Assembly: GCF_000374545.1 (NCBI RefSeq)
Contig: NZ_KB894585.1
Coordinates: 1 to 64,000, forward strand
From: Anaeromusa acidaminophila DSM 3853
GTDB taxonomy: Bacteria; Bacillota; Negativicutes; Anaeromusales; Anaeromusaceae
Length of the DNA: 64,000 nt
Direction of reading: 5' to 3'
Below, piece after piece: positions 36,489 through 43,293 of this stretch. The notes below the pieces were generated by a model that saw nothing but the letters and a program-made list of their open reading frames with translations, was not told the origin of the DNA and searched no databases. The translations under genes and the position numbers were made by a program. How positions within the stretch are numbered: the stretch's first letter is position 1; each line of letters begins with the position of its first letter.

Positions 36489-36971
36489 ATGTATGAAAAG
36501 GAAGTTCTGGATATTGTAAGGAAAAACAAAGGCTTCTTGGCTACCCTGGATGGCGAGCAGCCGCGAGTTCGCCCTATGAAACCGTATGTTTGCGAACATG
36601 GGCGTATTTGGCTGTTTAGCCGCTTGCTTACTAAAAAAGTCGACGAAATTCATCATCATGACCGGGTTGAAATTTGCTTTGTTGGGGATGAGCAGGAAGT
36701 AGTTCGCATTAGCGGGCGTCTGGACGTTTACAACAGTATGGATCCGGCGGAAGTAACTACGTTTAAAGAAAAGATGTTTCGGGAAATGCCGGATATGAGC
36801 CACTATTTCACTGGCCCTGGAGACCCGAATTTAGTGATTTACCAACTTCATGTCTATCATGTGCAATATACGACCAAGGACTGTGATGTGTCGACTCAGA
36901 TTAACATTCACACAGAGGATGACCCGGACATTTTGTTCGGCGTGAACGATGGCCGGTTTACTCTGAGCTAA
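36489..36971 (+). CDS. Pyridoxamine 5'-phosphate oxidase-like FMN-binding protein
   Basis: A 160-residue protein of the split-barrel flavin-binding fold. The segments GFLATLDGEQPRVRPM (about residue 15) and IWLFSRLLTKKVDEI are typical of the PNPOx-like group, and HDRVEICFVGDEQEVVRISG continues the barrel. Such small proteins in anaerobes often reduce unknown substrates and are not true PdxH enzymes. ATG 36489 has GAAAGGGGG upstream; the frame extends further 5' without family support. It is followed by ggt after 73 bp, which includes an imperfect CCAGGCGCT/AGCGCCTGG hairpin without a T-run. Confidence 0.85.
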   Translation: MYEKEVLDIVRKNKGFLATLDGEQPRVRPMKPYVCEHGRIWLFSRLLTKKVDEIHHHDRVEICFVGDEQEVVRISGRLDVYNSMDPAEVTTFKEKMFREMPDMSHYFTGPGDPNLVIYQLHVYHVQYTTKDCDVSTQINIHTEDDPDILFGVNDGRFTLS

Positions 36972-37044
36972 ATAATGTGCAAGCTCCAGGCGCTGTAATA
37001 GCGCCTGGGTACATATGGGGAATGAAAAAGAAGGAGGAGAAAAC

Positions 37045-38652
37045 GTGCGATTTGATCCGATGGAATATCCCTATGCGTCGCGGCGCATGGTGACGTATGG
37101 AGCTAGAGGCATGGTAGCGACTTCGCAGCAATTAGCGGCGCAGGCGGGGCTGCAAATCTTGCGCGAAGGAGGCAATGCGGTGGATGCCGCGATTGCAACG
37201 GCGGCTTGTTTGACAGTTGTAGAGCCTTGCTCCAATGGCATCGGCGGCGATGCTTTTGCATTGGTTTGGGTTCATGGCGGTTTATTTGGCTTGAACGGCA
37301 GCGGTCCGGCAGCGCAAAAAGCCGATGCTGCGTCTTTGGGAAAGCAGGGATATAAAGCCATGCCTCGTTTTGGCTGGCATCCGGTTACTGTGCCGGGGGC
37401 TCCGGCTGCCTGGGCAGCCTTATCGAAACGTTTTGGCCGCATGCCTTTGCCCAAGGTGTTAGCACCGGCTATTTCCTATGCTCGCAATGGCTTTGTTGTA
37501 TCGCCTACGGTTGCCGCGGCTTGGCAAAAACAGTATCAGCTGTTTTCAAGAGAACTGGAAGGAGAGGAATTTCGCTTTTGGTTCCATACCTTTGCGCCTC
37601 ATGGACGGCCGCCGCAGGCCGGAGAGTTGGTACAATTGCCGGAGCATGCCGCGACCTTGGAAGAGTTAGGGCAGACCGGCTGTGAATCCTTTTATCGGGG
37701 GGCTTTAGCGCAGCGTATCGGGGATTTTGCCGCACGTTTTGCTGCGCCGCTGACAGCGGAGAATTTGGCCGCTTTTCAGCCGGAGTGGGTACATCCGCTG
37801 CGCGTGCATTACCGCGGGTATGATGTATGGGAGATTCCTCCCAACGGGCACGGCTTTGTGGCTTTATCTGCGTTGGAAATTTTAAAGGGTTTCGATATGA
37901 CTTGCGTGGAGTCGGTAGAATGGTATCATCGGCAAATGGAAGCGCTGAAGCTGGCTTTTGCGGATGCTAAAGCGTATTTGGCGGATCCAAAGAACATGCA
38001 AGTAACAGCGGAAAGCTTGTTGGACCCGGCATATGCGGCGGAACGGCGCAAATTGATTGGCGAAAAGGCTATTTTGCCGATTGCCGGAAATCCGGAGTCT
38101 GGCGGCACGGTATATTTGGCGGCGGCCGATGCAGAAGGAATGATGGTGTCTTTCATTCAAAGCAATTATCAGGGATTCGGCTCCGGGTTAGTAGTGCCAG
38201 GCACTGGCATCGCCCTCCATAATCGGGGATGTAATTTTAATTTGGAAGAAGGGCATCCTAATTGCTTAGCGCCGGGCAAACGGCCTTACCATACGATCAT
38301 TCCCGGCTTTATCAGCAAGGATGAGCAACCAGTGGGGCCTTTTGGGGTTATGGGGGCCTTTATGCAGCCGCAAGGTCATTTGCAGGTAGTAGTGCGCTCC
38401 ATCGATCAGCGCTTAAATCCGCAGGCGGTTTTGGATGCGCCGCGTTGGCAGTGGACAGGCGGCAGAACGATCGAAGTAGAACCGCATTTTCCGCAGCATA
38501 TTGCAGCGGCATTGTCTCGAAGGGGGCATGAGGTGCGCGTTTCTATGGATGTTGCTTCTTTCGGCAGAGGACAAATTATTTGGAGGAGCGATGCTGGCGC
38601 TTTAGCGGGTGCGACAGAGTCGCGGGCGGACGGTTGTGTAGCTGCATGGTAA
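37045..38652 (+). CDS. Gamma-glutamyltransferase family protein (probably cytoplasmic)
   Basis: N-terminal nucleophile hydrolase that cleaves gamma-glutamyl bonds, for example of glutathione or gamma-glutamyl peptides. The 535-residue product has the N-terminal GMVATSQQLAAQAGLQILREGG and EPCSNGIGGDAF segments and the autoprocessing site SGG-T355-VYLAAAD, where Thr355 would become the nucleophile of the small subunit; PYHTIIPGF and GVMGAFMQPQGH follow. There is no signal peptide, so, like YwrD-type members, it probably stays inside the cell. GTG 37045 has GAAGGAGGAG upstream; ATG 37015 would overlap that site. Confidence 0.9.
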   Translation: MRFDPMEYPYASRRMVTYGARGMVATSQQLAAQAGLQILREGGNAVDAAIATAACLTVVEPCSNGIGGDAFALVWVHGGLFGLNGSGPAAQKADAASLGKQGYKAMPRFGWHPVTVPGAPAAWAALSKRFGRMPLPKVLAPAISYARNGFVVSPTVAAAWQKQYQLFSRELEGEEFRFWFHTFAPHGRPPQAGELVQLPEHAATLEELGQTGCESFYRGALAQRIGDFAARFAAPLTAENLAAFQPEWVHPLRVHYRGYDVWEIPPNGHGFVALSALEILKGFDMTCVESVEWYHRQMEALKLAFADAKAYLADPKNMQVTAESLLDPAYAAERRKLIGEKAILPIAGNPESGGTVYLAAADAEGMMVSFIQSNYQGFGSGLVVPGTGIALHNRGCNFNLEEGHPNCLAPGKRPYHTIIPGFISKDEQPVGPFGVMGAFMQPQGHLQVVVRSIDQRLNPQAVLDAPRWQWTGGRTIEVEPHFPQHIAAALSRRGHEVRVSMDVASFGRGQIIWRSDAGALAGATESRADGCVAAW

Positions 38653-38673
38653 GAAAATAAAAGGAAAACAACT

Positions 38674-38691
38674 TTGTATACTTGTATACAA
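38674..38691. promoter_or_regulatory. Perfect 18-bp inverted repeat, candidate operator upstream of mdh
   Basis: TTGTATACTTGTATACAA has two perfect 8-bp arms around TT. The length and the GTATAC cores resemble operators of GntR-family regulators, but no such regulator is encoded nearby. It lies 134 bp before the mdh start and 22 bp after ggt; the rest of the gap is AT-rich and could hold the mdh promoter. Confidence 0.5.
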
Positions 38692-38824
38692 TTATTCCTA
38701 CCGTTCCTATCGTTGCTTTTAAAAAGTTATTTTGTTAAAATTATTACGTAGTTTTATTAAAGTTCACTTTCGGCAAGTTGCTCTTAAGCAGCGGTCGAAC
38801 AATTAAAAGGAGGGTACATATAAG

Positions 38825-39763
38825 ATGAAAGTTACAGTCGTCGGTGCAGGCAATGTAGGCGCAACATGCGCAAACGTTCTGGCTATTCGCGAGATTGCCA
38901 GCGAAGTGGTACTCCTTGATATCAAAGAAGGCGTTTCCGAAGGCAAAGCCATGGACATGATGCAGACTTCGCCTCTACTTGGCTTTGACACCTGTGTAGT
39001 AGGAAGCACTAATGATTATGCAAAAACAGCCGGTTCCGCAGTGGTTGTCATCACTTCCGGTTTGCCGCGTAAACCTGGCATGACCCGTGAAGAACTGATC
39101 GGCACCAATGCCGGTATCGTCAAAACGGTTGCTGAAAACATTCTCAAGCATTCTCCGAATGCTATCTTGATCATCGTCAGCAATCCGATGGATACCATGA
39201 CGTATCTGACCTTGAAAGCTACTGGCTTGCCGAAAAACCGCGTAATCGGCATGGGCGGCGCGCTGGACAGCTCTCGCTTCAAGTACTATCTCAGCCAGGC
39301 TCTGGGCCGTCCGTTGACCGACGTTCAGGGAACCGTTATTGGCGGTCATGGCGACACCACCATGATTCCGTTGACTCGTTTGGCTACCTACAATGGTTTG
39401 CCGGTATCCCAGTTCCTCGATGCCGCTGCTTTGGAAAAAGTTGCTGCTGACACCATGGTTGGCGGCGCTACGCTGACCAAGCTTCTGGGTACTTCCGCTT
39501 GGTACGCTCCGGGCGCTGCTGCAGCTATGCTGGTAGAGTCCATCGTTCGCGACGAGAAGAAAGTATTCCCTTGCTGTGTTTCCCTTGAAGGCGAATACGG
39601 CCAGGAAGACATCTGCATCGGCGTTCCGGTCGTTGTAGGTAAAAACGGCTGTGAAGAAATCATTGACTACAAACTCAATGCAGAAGAAAAAGATCTCTTC
39701 GAGAAGAGCGCTGCTGCTGTTCGCAAGATGAACCAAGTTCTTGCGGATATGAAAGTAATCTAA
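38825..39763 (+). CDS. mdh: Malate dehydrogenase (NAD-dependent, LDH-like type)
   Basis: Interconverts malate and oxaloacetate. The 312-residue product has the Rossmann motif GAGNVGAT (residues 7-14), Asp32 at the end of the second strand, which favours NAD, the active-site loop LPRKPGMTR with Arg82 and Arg88 (arginine at position 82 marks malate rather than lactate specificity), NPMD, and the catalytic histidine in GGHGDTT. ATG 38825 follows AAAAGGAGGGTACATATAAG. It is flanked by a candidate operator upstream and a strong terminator downstream. In Negativicutes this enzyme often works in the succinate/propionate branch. Confidence 0.95.
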   Translation: MKVTVVGAGNVGATCANVLAIREIASEVVLLDIKEGVSEGKAMDMMQTSPLLGFDTCVVGSTNDYAKTAGSAVVVITSGLPRKPGMTREELIGTNAGIVKTVAENILKHSPNAILIIVSNPMDTMTYLTLKATGLPKNRVIGMGGALDSSRFKYYLSQALGRPLTDVQGTVIGGHGDTTMIPLTRLATYNGLPVSQFLDAAALEKVAADTMVGGATLTKLLGTSAWYAPGAAAAMLVESIVRDEKKVFPCCVSLEGEYGQEDICIGVPVVVGKNGCEEIIDYKLNAEEKDLFEKSAAAVRKMNQVLADMKVI

Positions 39764-39778
39764 GCCATCTCTTAAAAG

Positions 39779-39822
39779 GAAAAAGCCTGTTCCGTCGCGA
39801 AATACGGAACAGGCTTTTTTGT
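39779..39822 (+). terminator. Intrinsic terminator after mdh
   Basis: AAGCCTGTTCCGT and ACGGAACAGGCTT form a 13-bp perfect stem around CGCGAAAT, followed by TTTTT. Confidence 0.93.
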
Positions 39823-39828
39823 TTAGAG

Positions 39829-39982
39829 AGCCACTGATTCATTTGCATCCCGCGGCAAACCGGATCTTTTTCCTCCAGACATTGTCAGAAAGCCTCGGCA
39901 TAGCGCCGCTATTCCTACGTTTTCTTTCGCGTCTGACGCAAAAATCTCTTGGTTTGCCGGGGCGCTATTAAATCAGTGGCCC
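39829..39982. repeat. Family B MITE-like palindromic element, copy B2
   Basis: About 154 bp with matching ends GCCACTGATT (39830-39839) and AATCAGTGGC (39971-39980). The inner arms continue as GGCAAACCGG and TTGGTTTGCCGG, and the centre is ATAGCGCCGCTAT. It directly follows the mdh terminator. Its ends are the clearest of the family. It encodes no protein. Confidence 0.85.
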
Positions 39983-40037
39983 TCTTAGGTTCTGATAACG
40001 AAAACTCCTTGTGTATTATTACAATAAAACTATACCC

Positions 40038-40085
40038 GATAGCCCTCATTTGTACCCTCTTTTTACTCCCTTTACTCCTGTTTAA
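40038..40085. repeat. Family A right-type arm, copy A6
   Basis: A solitary right arm, GATAGCCCTCATTTGTACCC onward, ending CTTTACTCCTGTTTA, matches right arms of A1, A5 and A8. No left arm is visible; family B copy B2 lies where it would be expected. Together they occupy most of the 356-bp gap between mdh and the hydroxy-acid oxidase gene. Confidence 0.7.
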
Positions 40086-40119
40086 ATTAAAATCTATACA
40101 TAGAAAGAAGGATGATTTT

Positions 40120-41130
40120 ATGGACATGAATTCATTACGTGAAGCCGCGCGGGAGCGTTTTGGCAAGGCTTGCCGGGTGTGCAAAATTTGTAATGGCGTG
40201 GCCTGCGCCGGAGAGGTTCCCGGCATGGGCGGCCTTGGAACCGGAGCGGCTTTTCAAAGCAATATGCAGGCGCTGGCTTTGCATCGGCTGCAGCAGCGCG
40301 TAGTGCACCAGATCAGTGAGCCGAAGCTGAGCTGCACGATTTTTGGACAAGAGCTGACAATGCCGATTTTGGGAGCGCCCATTGGCGGTATTGCATTCAA
40401 TTTAAATGATTTCTTGCCGGAAGCCGAGTATGCAGCGGCTATTGTGAACGGCTGCCTCCAGGCGGGAACGTTGGGCATGACCGGCGACGGTCCTAATCCG
40501 GGCGTATTTAACGGCGGCTTGGAGGCGGTTCGTTTGGCCGGCGGCCAGGGAATTCCCGTCTTGAAGCCCAGGGATAATGAGGCGGTTTTAGAGAAAATGC
40601 AGGAAGCCGCAGCCGCTGGTGCGATTGCAGTTGGTATGGATCTGGATGCAGCGGCGTTGATTAACATGACTCGCGCGGGTCAGCGGGTTGGGCCAAAAAC
40701 GAAAGAACAATTGGCGGAGTTAAAACGCCATGCGCCGCTACCATTCTTTGTGAAAGGAATTATGACGGAAGCCGATGCCGAAGCTTGCGCTTGGGCGGGA
40801 GTTGACGGTATTGTCGTTTCCAATCACGGCGGACGGGTGCTGGATCATACGCCTGGTACGGCAGAGGTGCTGCCGGAGATTGTAGAAGCTGTGGATGGCG
40901 CGTTGACGGTGCTGGTAGATGGCGGCGTACGTAGTGGTACGGATGTGCTGAAAATGCTGGCTTTGGGCGCCGACGCTGTTTTGATTGGACGTCCGCTGAC
41001 GGTTGGCGCCGTAGGCGGCGCTGCTGGGGTTGCGCTACTTTTAGAGCAAATGGCGGCGGAATTGCAGGCGGCGATGATCATGACTGGTACCGCGTCAGTA
41101 GAGGACGTAGCAGAGGATATTTTATGGTAA
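40120..41130 (+). CDS. FMN-dependent alpha-hydroxy-acid oxidizing protein with N-terminal cysteine cluster
   Basis: A 336-residue TIM-barrel flavoprotein of the lactate/glycolate oxidase family. FMN- and substrate-binding motifs are seen: PILGAPIGGIAFN, FFVKGIMTEADAE, the catalytic histidine and arginine in VSNHGGRVLDHTPGT, and LVDGGVRSGTDVLKMLALGADAVLIGRP. The N-terminus carries four cysteines (C18, C21, C24, C29; CRVCKICNGVAC), absent from classical lactate oxidase. In an anaerobe it is more likely a dehydrogenase than an oxidase. ATG 40120 follows AGAAGGATG; the long upstream frame runs through repeat DNA and is rejected. The next gene overlaps by 7 bp. Confidence 0.85.
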   Translation: MDMNSLREAARERFGKACRVCKICNGVACAGEVPGMGGLGTGAAFQSNMQALALHRLQQRVVHQISEPKLSCTIFGQELTMPILGAPIGGIAFNLNDFLPEAEYAAAIVNGCLQAGTLGMTGDGPNPGVFNGGLEAVRLAGGQGIPVLKPRDNEAVLEKMQEAAAAGAIAVGMDLDAAALINMTRAGQRVGPKTKEQLAELKRHAPLPFFVKGIMTEADAEACAWAGVDGIVVSNHGGRVLDHTPGTAEVLPEIVEAVDGALTVLVDGGVRSGTDVLKMLALGADAVLIGRPLTVGAVGGAAGVALLLEQMAAELQAAMIMTGTASVEDVAEDILW

Positions 41131-41654
41131 AAATCGAATTGGCTGCTAGAACCTTCTCCACATCTTGGGGGGTGATGACATCTTTGTGGTCGTCTCGAGG
41201 ACTTTGGGAACTTGGTTTTCCCCGCAAAACAGAAAAAGAGGCTTGGGCGGACCTGCGGTTTTCCCCGACAGCGGCGCAGGACTTGCAGGCGGAGGATATG
41301 GCGGAGTTAGCCTGGGAGGCGTTGGCGGCTCAACTGCAAACCTATTTCCAAGGTTTTCCTGTAGTTTTCGACGTACCCTTGGATTGGCGGGGATATACAT
41401 CTTTTCAGGAGAAAGCGTTGCGGTATGTAGCCTCGGTTCCTTATGGCTGCGTTTGCAGCTATGGAGAGGTGTCGAGGGCGATCGGCGTAGAGCAGGGGGC
41501 GCGCGCTGTCGGCGGAGCTATGCACGCTAACCGTATTCCTATCGTGGTTCCTTGTCACCGGGTTGTGGCTTCCGGCGGTAAGCTGGGCGGCTTTGGAGGC
41601 GGTTTGGAATTGAAGGAGGCCTTGTTGTTTTTAGAGCGCAACCTTGACAGCTAA
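41124..41654 (+). CDS. ogt: Methylated-DNA--protein-cysteine methyltransferase
   Basis: Repairs O6-alkylguanine by transferring the alkyl group to its own cysteine. The 176-residue product has a weakly conserved N-terminal domain and the C-terminal domain with TSFQEKALRYVASVPYG, the helix-turn-helix YGEVSRAIG, and the active site VPCHRVVA with acceptor Cys144. ATG 41124 overlaps the stop of the preceding oxidase gene, so the two are translationally coupled, although no functional link is obvious. Confidence 0.95.
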   Translation: MVKIELAARTFSTSWGVMTSLWSSRGLWELGFPRKTEKEAWADLRFSPTAAQDLQAEDMAELAWEALAAQLQTYFQGFPVVFDVPLDWRGYTSFQEKALRYVASVPYGCVCSYGEVSRAIGVEQGARAVGGAMHANRIPIVVPCHRVVASGGKLGGFGGGLELKEALLFLERNLDS

Positions 41655-41670
41655 AATGACAGAATAGTAA

Positions 41671-41700
41671 TTGGCAGACAAGGGAGAAGCACGGTATAAT
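41671..41700 (+). promoter_or_regulatory. Promoter of the holin-like gene
   Basis: TTGGCA (41671-41676) and TATAAT (41695-41700) are separated by 18 bp and lie 16 bp after ogt. Confidence 0.6.
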
Positions 41701-41755
41701 AGAAGCAATAATGTCCAAAGAGGACGATGATTTTTGCAGTGAGGAAGGGATCGTT

Positions 41756-42100
41756 GTGTGCGGCTTGCTTTTGCGTATCATAGTTAATGCAGTCATTTTG
41801 TATTGGATGGTAGAATGGCTGCCGGAAATTTTTGTCGATACGTTTTGGTGCTTATTAGCGGCTTCGTTGGTGGTGGGGATAGCCAATGGCTTGGTGCGCA
41901 CCATTCTTTGCAAAATGAGTTGTCCTATTTCGTGGCGTACTTTGGGCGGGTTAACTTTTTTAACGAATTTGGTGACGCCAGCGGCGTTGCTCAAGGTGCT
42001 GCCGGGCGTGCAGGTAAGCGGTTTGTTTTTGCCGTTTTTAAGCATGGGCGTAGTGACCTTGTGCAGCTGCCTGCTGTCCGTGTATATCCAAGACCGGTAA
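41756..42100 (+). CDS. Holin-superfamily IV-like small membrane protein
   Basis: About 114 residues with four hydrophobic segments, beginning GLLLRIIVNAVILYWMVEWLP and containing GIANGLVRTILCKMSCPI. The pattern fits the 'phage holin family 4' group of chromosomal membrane proteins, which are widespread in Firmicutes without a phage context. Its function is unknown. GTG 41756 is preferred because GAGGAAGGG lies 6 nt upstream and the frame then begins at the first transmembrane helix; an ATG at 41711 would add 15 mostly acidic residues without a ribosome binding site. Confidence 0.65.
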   Translation: MCGLLLRIIVNAVILYWMVEWLPEIFVDTFWCLLAASLVVGIANGLVRTILCKMSCPISWRTLGGLTFLTNLVTPAALLKVLPGVQVSGLFLPFLSMGVVTLCSCLLSVYIQDR

Positions 42101-42110
42101 CGGAACAGGA

Positions 42111-42364
42111 TTGAACAAGAGAACCGGAGTCGCGTGAGGGCCCGAAGGAGTAGCATTATTTTAATTTAAAAATGCACGAGGAGATTGCTTCATTGCATTC
42201 GCAATGACCTTAAAGACGGCTTGGAAGCAAGTAGGCTATGTTTGATGAAAACTAACAAGCTTTGCGTCATTGCGAGGAGCGCGGCGACGCGGCAATCTCC
42301 TGATAAAACATTGCTTCGAATCCTCAGTCATGCCCTCAGGTTCTCCCGAGACTCTTGTTCAATC
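42111..42364. repeat. Family A long inverted repeat, copy A7, split by another element
   Basis: The left arm at 42111-42152 (TTGAACAAGAGAACCGGAG...GTGAGGGCCCGAAGGAG) and the right arm at 42316-42363 (ending CGAGACTCTTGTTCAAT) have outer ends that are exact complements: ATTGAACAAGAG and CTCTTGTTCAAT. The region between them contains the family C element. The 337-bp gap between the holin-like gene and the HAD gene is otherwise empty apart from the HAD ribosome binding site. Confidence 0.8.
42178..42302. repeat. Family C palindromic element (CATTGCGAGGAGC type), nested in A7
   Basis: About 125 bp bounded by GAGGAGATTGC (left) and GCAATCTCCTG (right). The subterminal complements are TTCGCAATGACC and GCGTCATTGCGAGG. 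The segment CATTGCGAGGAGCGCGGCGA is like a dispersed repeat core seen in many unrelated bacterial genomes. The interior (about 42210-42260) shows no gene. Confidence 0.75.
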
Positions 42365-42437
42365 CTTATTCTCTGGCTTTTCTCGGGCATTTCTCTGTTG
42401 CTCTGTGTGAAACGTATTCCGAAAAGGATGTGGCAAT

Positions 42438-43235
42438 TTGGCAATTCAATTAGTAGCAATCGATATGGATGGGACGTTGTTGACAGATAAGCTGGAAGTT
42501 TCACCAAGAACGGCGAAGGCAATTCAAGCGGCGCAGCAACAAGGAGTGACGGTGACAATAGCCACGGGGCGCATGTTTCAGTCGGCTAAACCGTTCGCGG
42601 AACAATTGGGCGTAGATGTGCCGTTGATTACCTATAACGGCGCCTTGGTAAAGTCTTGCCGCTCCGGCGAGGTTTGGCATGAAGAATTGCTGCCCATGGA
42701 TACTACGTTGGCGGTGTTGGCGTATTTTCGCGAGCGCGGCTGGTATATTCAGACGTATGTCGATGACGAATTTTATGTGCGAGACTATTCGGCGGAGGCC
42801 CGCGCGTATGAAGCGGTGTCCGGTATTTCACCGCATGTGGTAGGCGAGGACGTATTTGCGCCTACCAAGGAGCCCCTTAAGCTTTTGACGTTGGCGGAAC
42901 CGGAACATTTAGACGCTATTACGCCCGTGCTGAAAGAGCGCTTTGGCGATACAGTGTGCTTTACGCGAGCTAAAAACCATATGATCGAGATGGTGAATCC
43001 AGCGGTAAATAAAGGCCGAGGCGTTGCGATGCTGGCCAAGCGTTTGGGGATTTCTCAACAAGATATTATGGTACTGGGAGATTCGGAAAATGATATGGCT
43101 ATGCTGACCTATGCGGGCCTAGGAGTAGCTATGGATAATGCCGACGACAAAGTAAAAGAAGTCGCGGATGCGGTAACAGAGGACAACAACCGGGATGGCG
43201 TCGCCTTGGCTATTGAAAAATATGTGCTGAGATAA
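42438..43235 (+). CDS. Cof-type HAD-superfamily phosphatase
   Basis: A 265-residue sugar-phosphate or nucleotide phosphatase of the Cof/YidA type. HAD motif I is AIDMDGTLLTD (about residue 9), motif II includes TIATGR, motif III is K(200 region)GRGVAMLAKRLG, and motif IV is VLGDSENDMAML; the C2 cap lies between. The substrate cannot be predicted. The start is TTG 42438, with AAAGGATG nine bases upstream. A strong terminator shared with the convergent regulator gene follows. Confidence 0.93.
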   Translation: MAIQLVAIDMDGTLLTDKLEVSPRTAKAIQAAQQQGVTVTIATGRMFQSAKPFAEQLGVDVPLITYNGALVKSCRSGEVWHEELLPMDTTLAVLAYFRERGWYIQTYVDDEFYVRDYSAEARAYEAVSGISPHVVGEDVFAPTKEPLKLLTLAEPEHLDAITPVLKERFGDTVCFTRAKNHMIEMVNPAVNKGRGVAMLAKRLGISQQDIMVLGDSENDMAMLTYAGLGVAMDNADDKVKEVADAVTEDNNRDGVALAIEKYVLR

Positions 43236-43237
43236 AA

Positions 43238-43285
43238 ACGAGCAATGAGTGCCTTGCTATAGGCGTCTCATTGCTCGTTTTTTCG
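43238..43285. terminator. Bidirectional terminator between the HAD gene and the HD-GYP regulator gene
   Basis: AACGAGCAATGAG and CTCATTGCTCGTT form a perfect 13-bp stem around about 17 nt, with TTTTT on the plus side and an A-run before the stem. Confidence 0.88.
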
Positions 43286-43293
43286 TATAGTCG

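Noticed and set aside
36972-37014. CCAGGCGCT/AGCGCCTGG hairpin before ggt as a terminator
   Set aside because: The stem is good, but no T-run follows on either strand, so termination is not supported.
39949-40119. N-terminal extension of the hydroxy-acid oxidase by 57 codons
   Set aside because: It runs through family A and B repeat DNA, lacks a ribosome binding site, and the family N-terminus starts at ATG 40120.
41756-42100. Holin-like gene as a sign of a prophage
   Set aside because: No other phage genes are near; this holin-like family is common as single chromosomal genes in Firmicutes.
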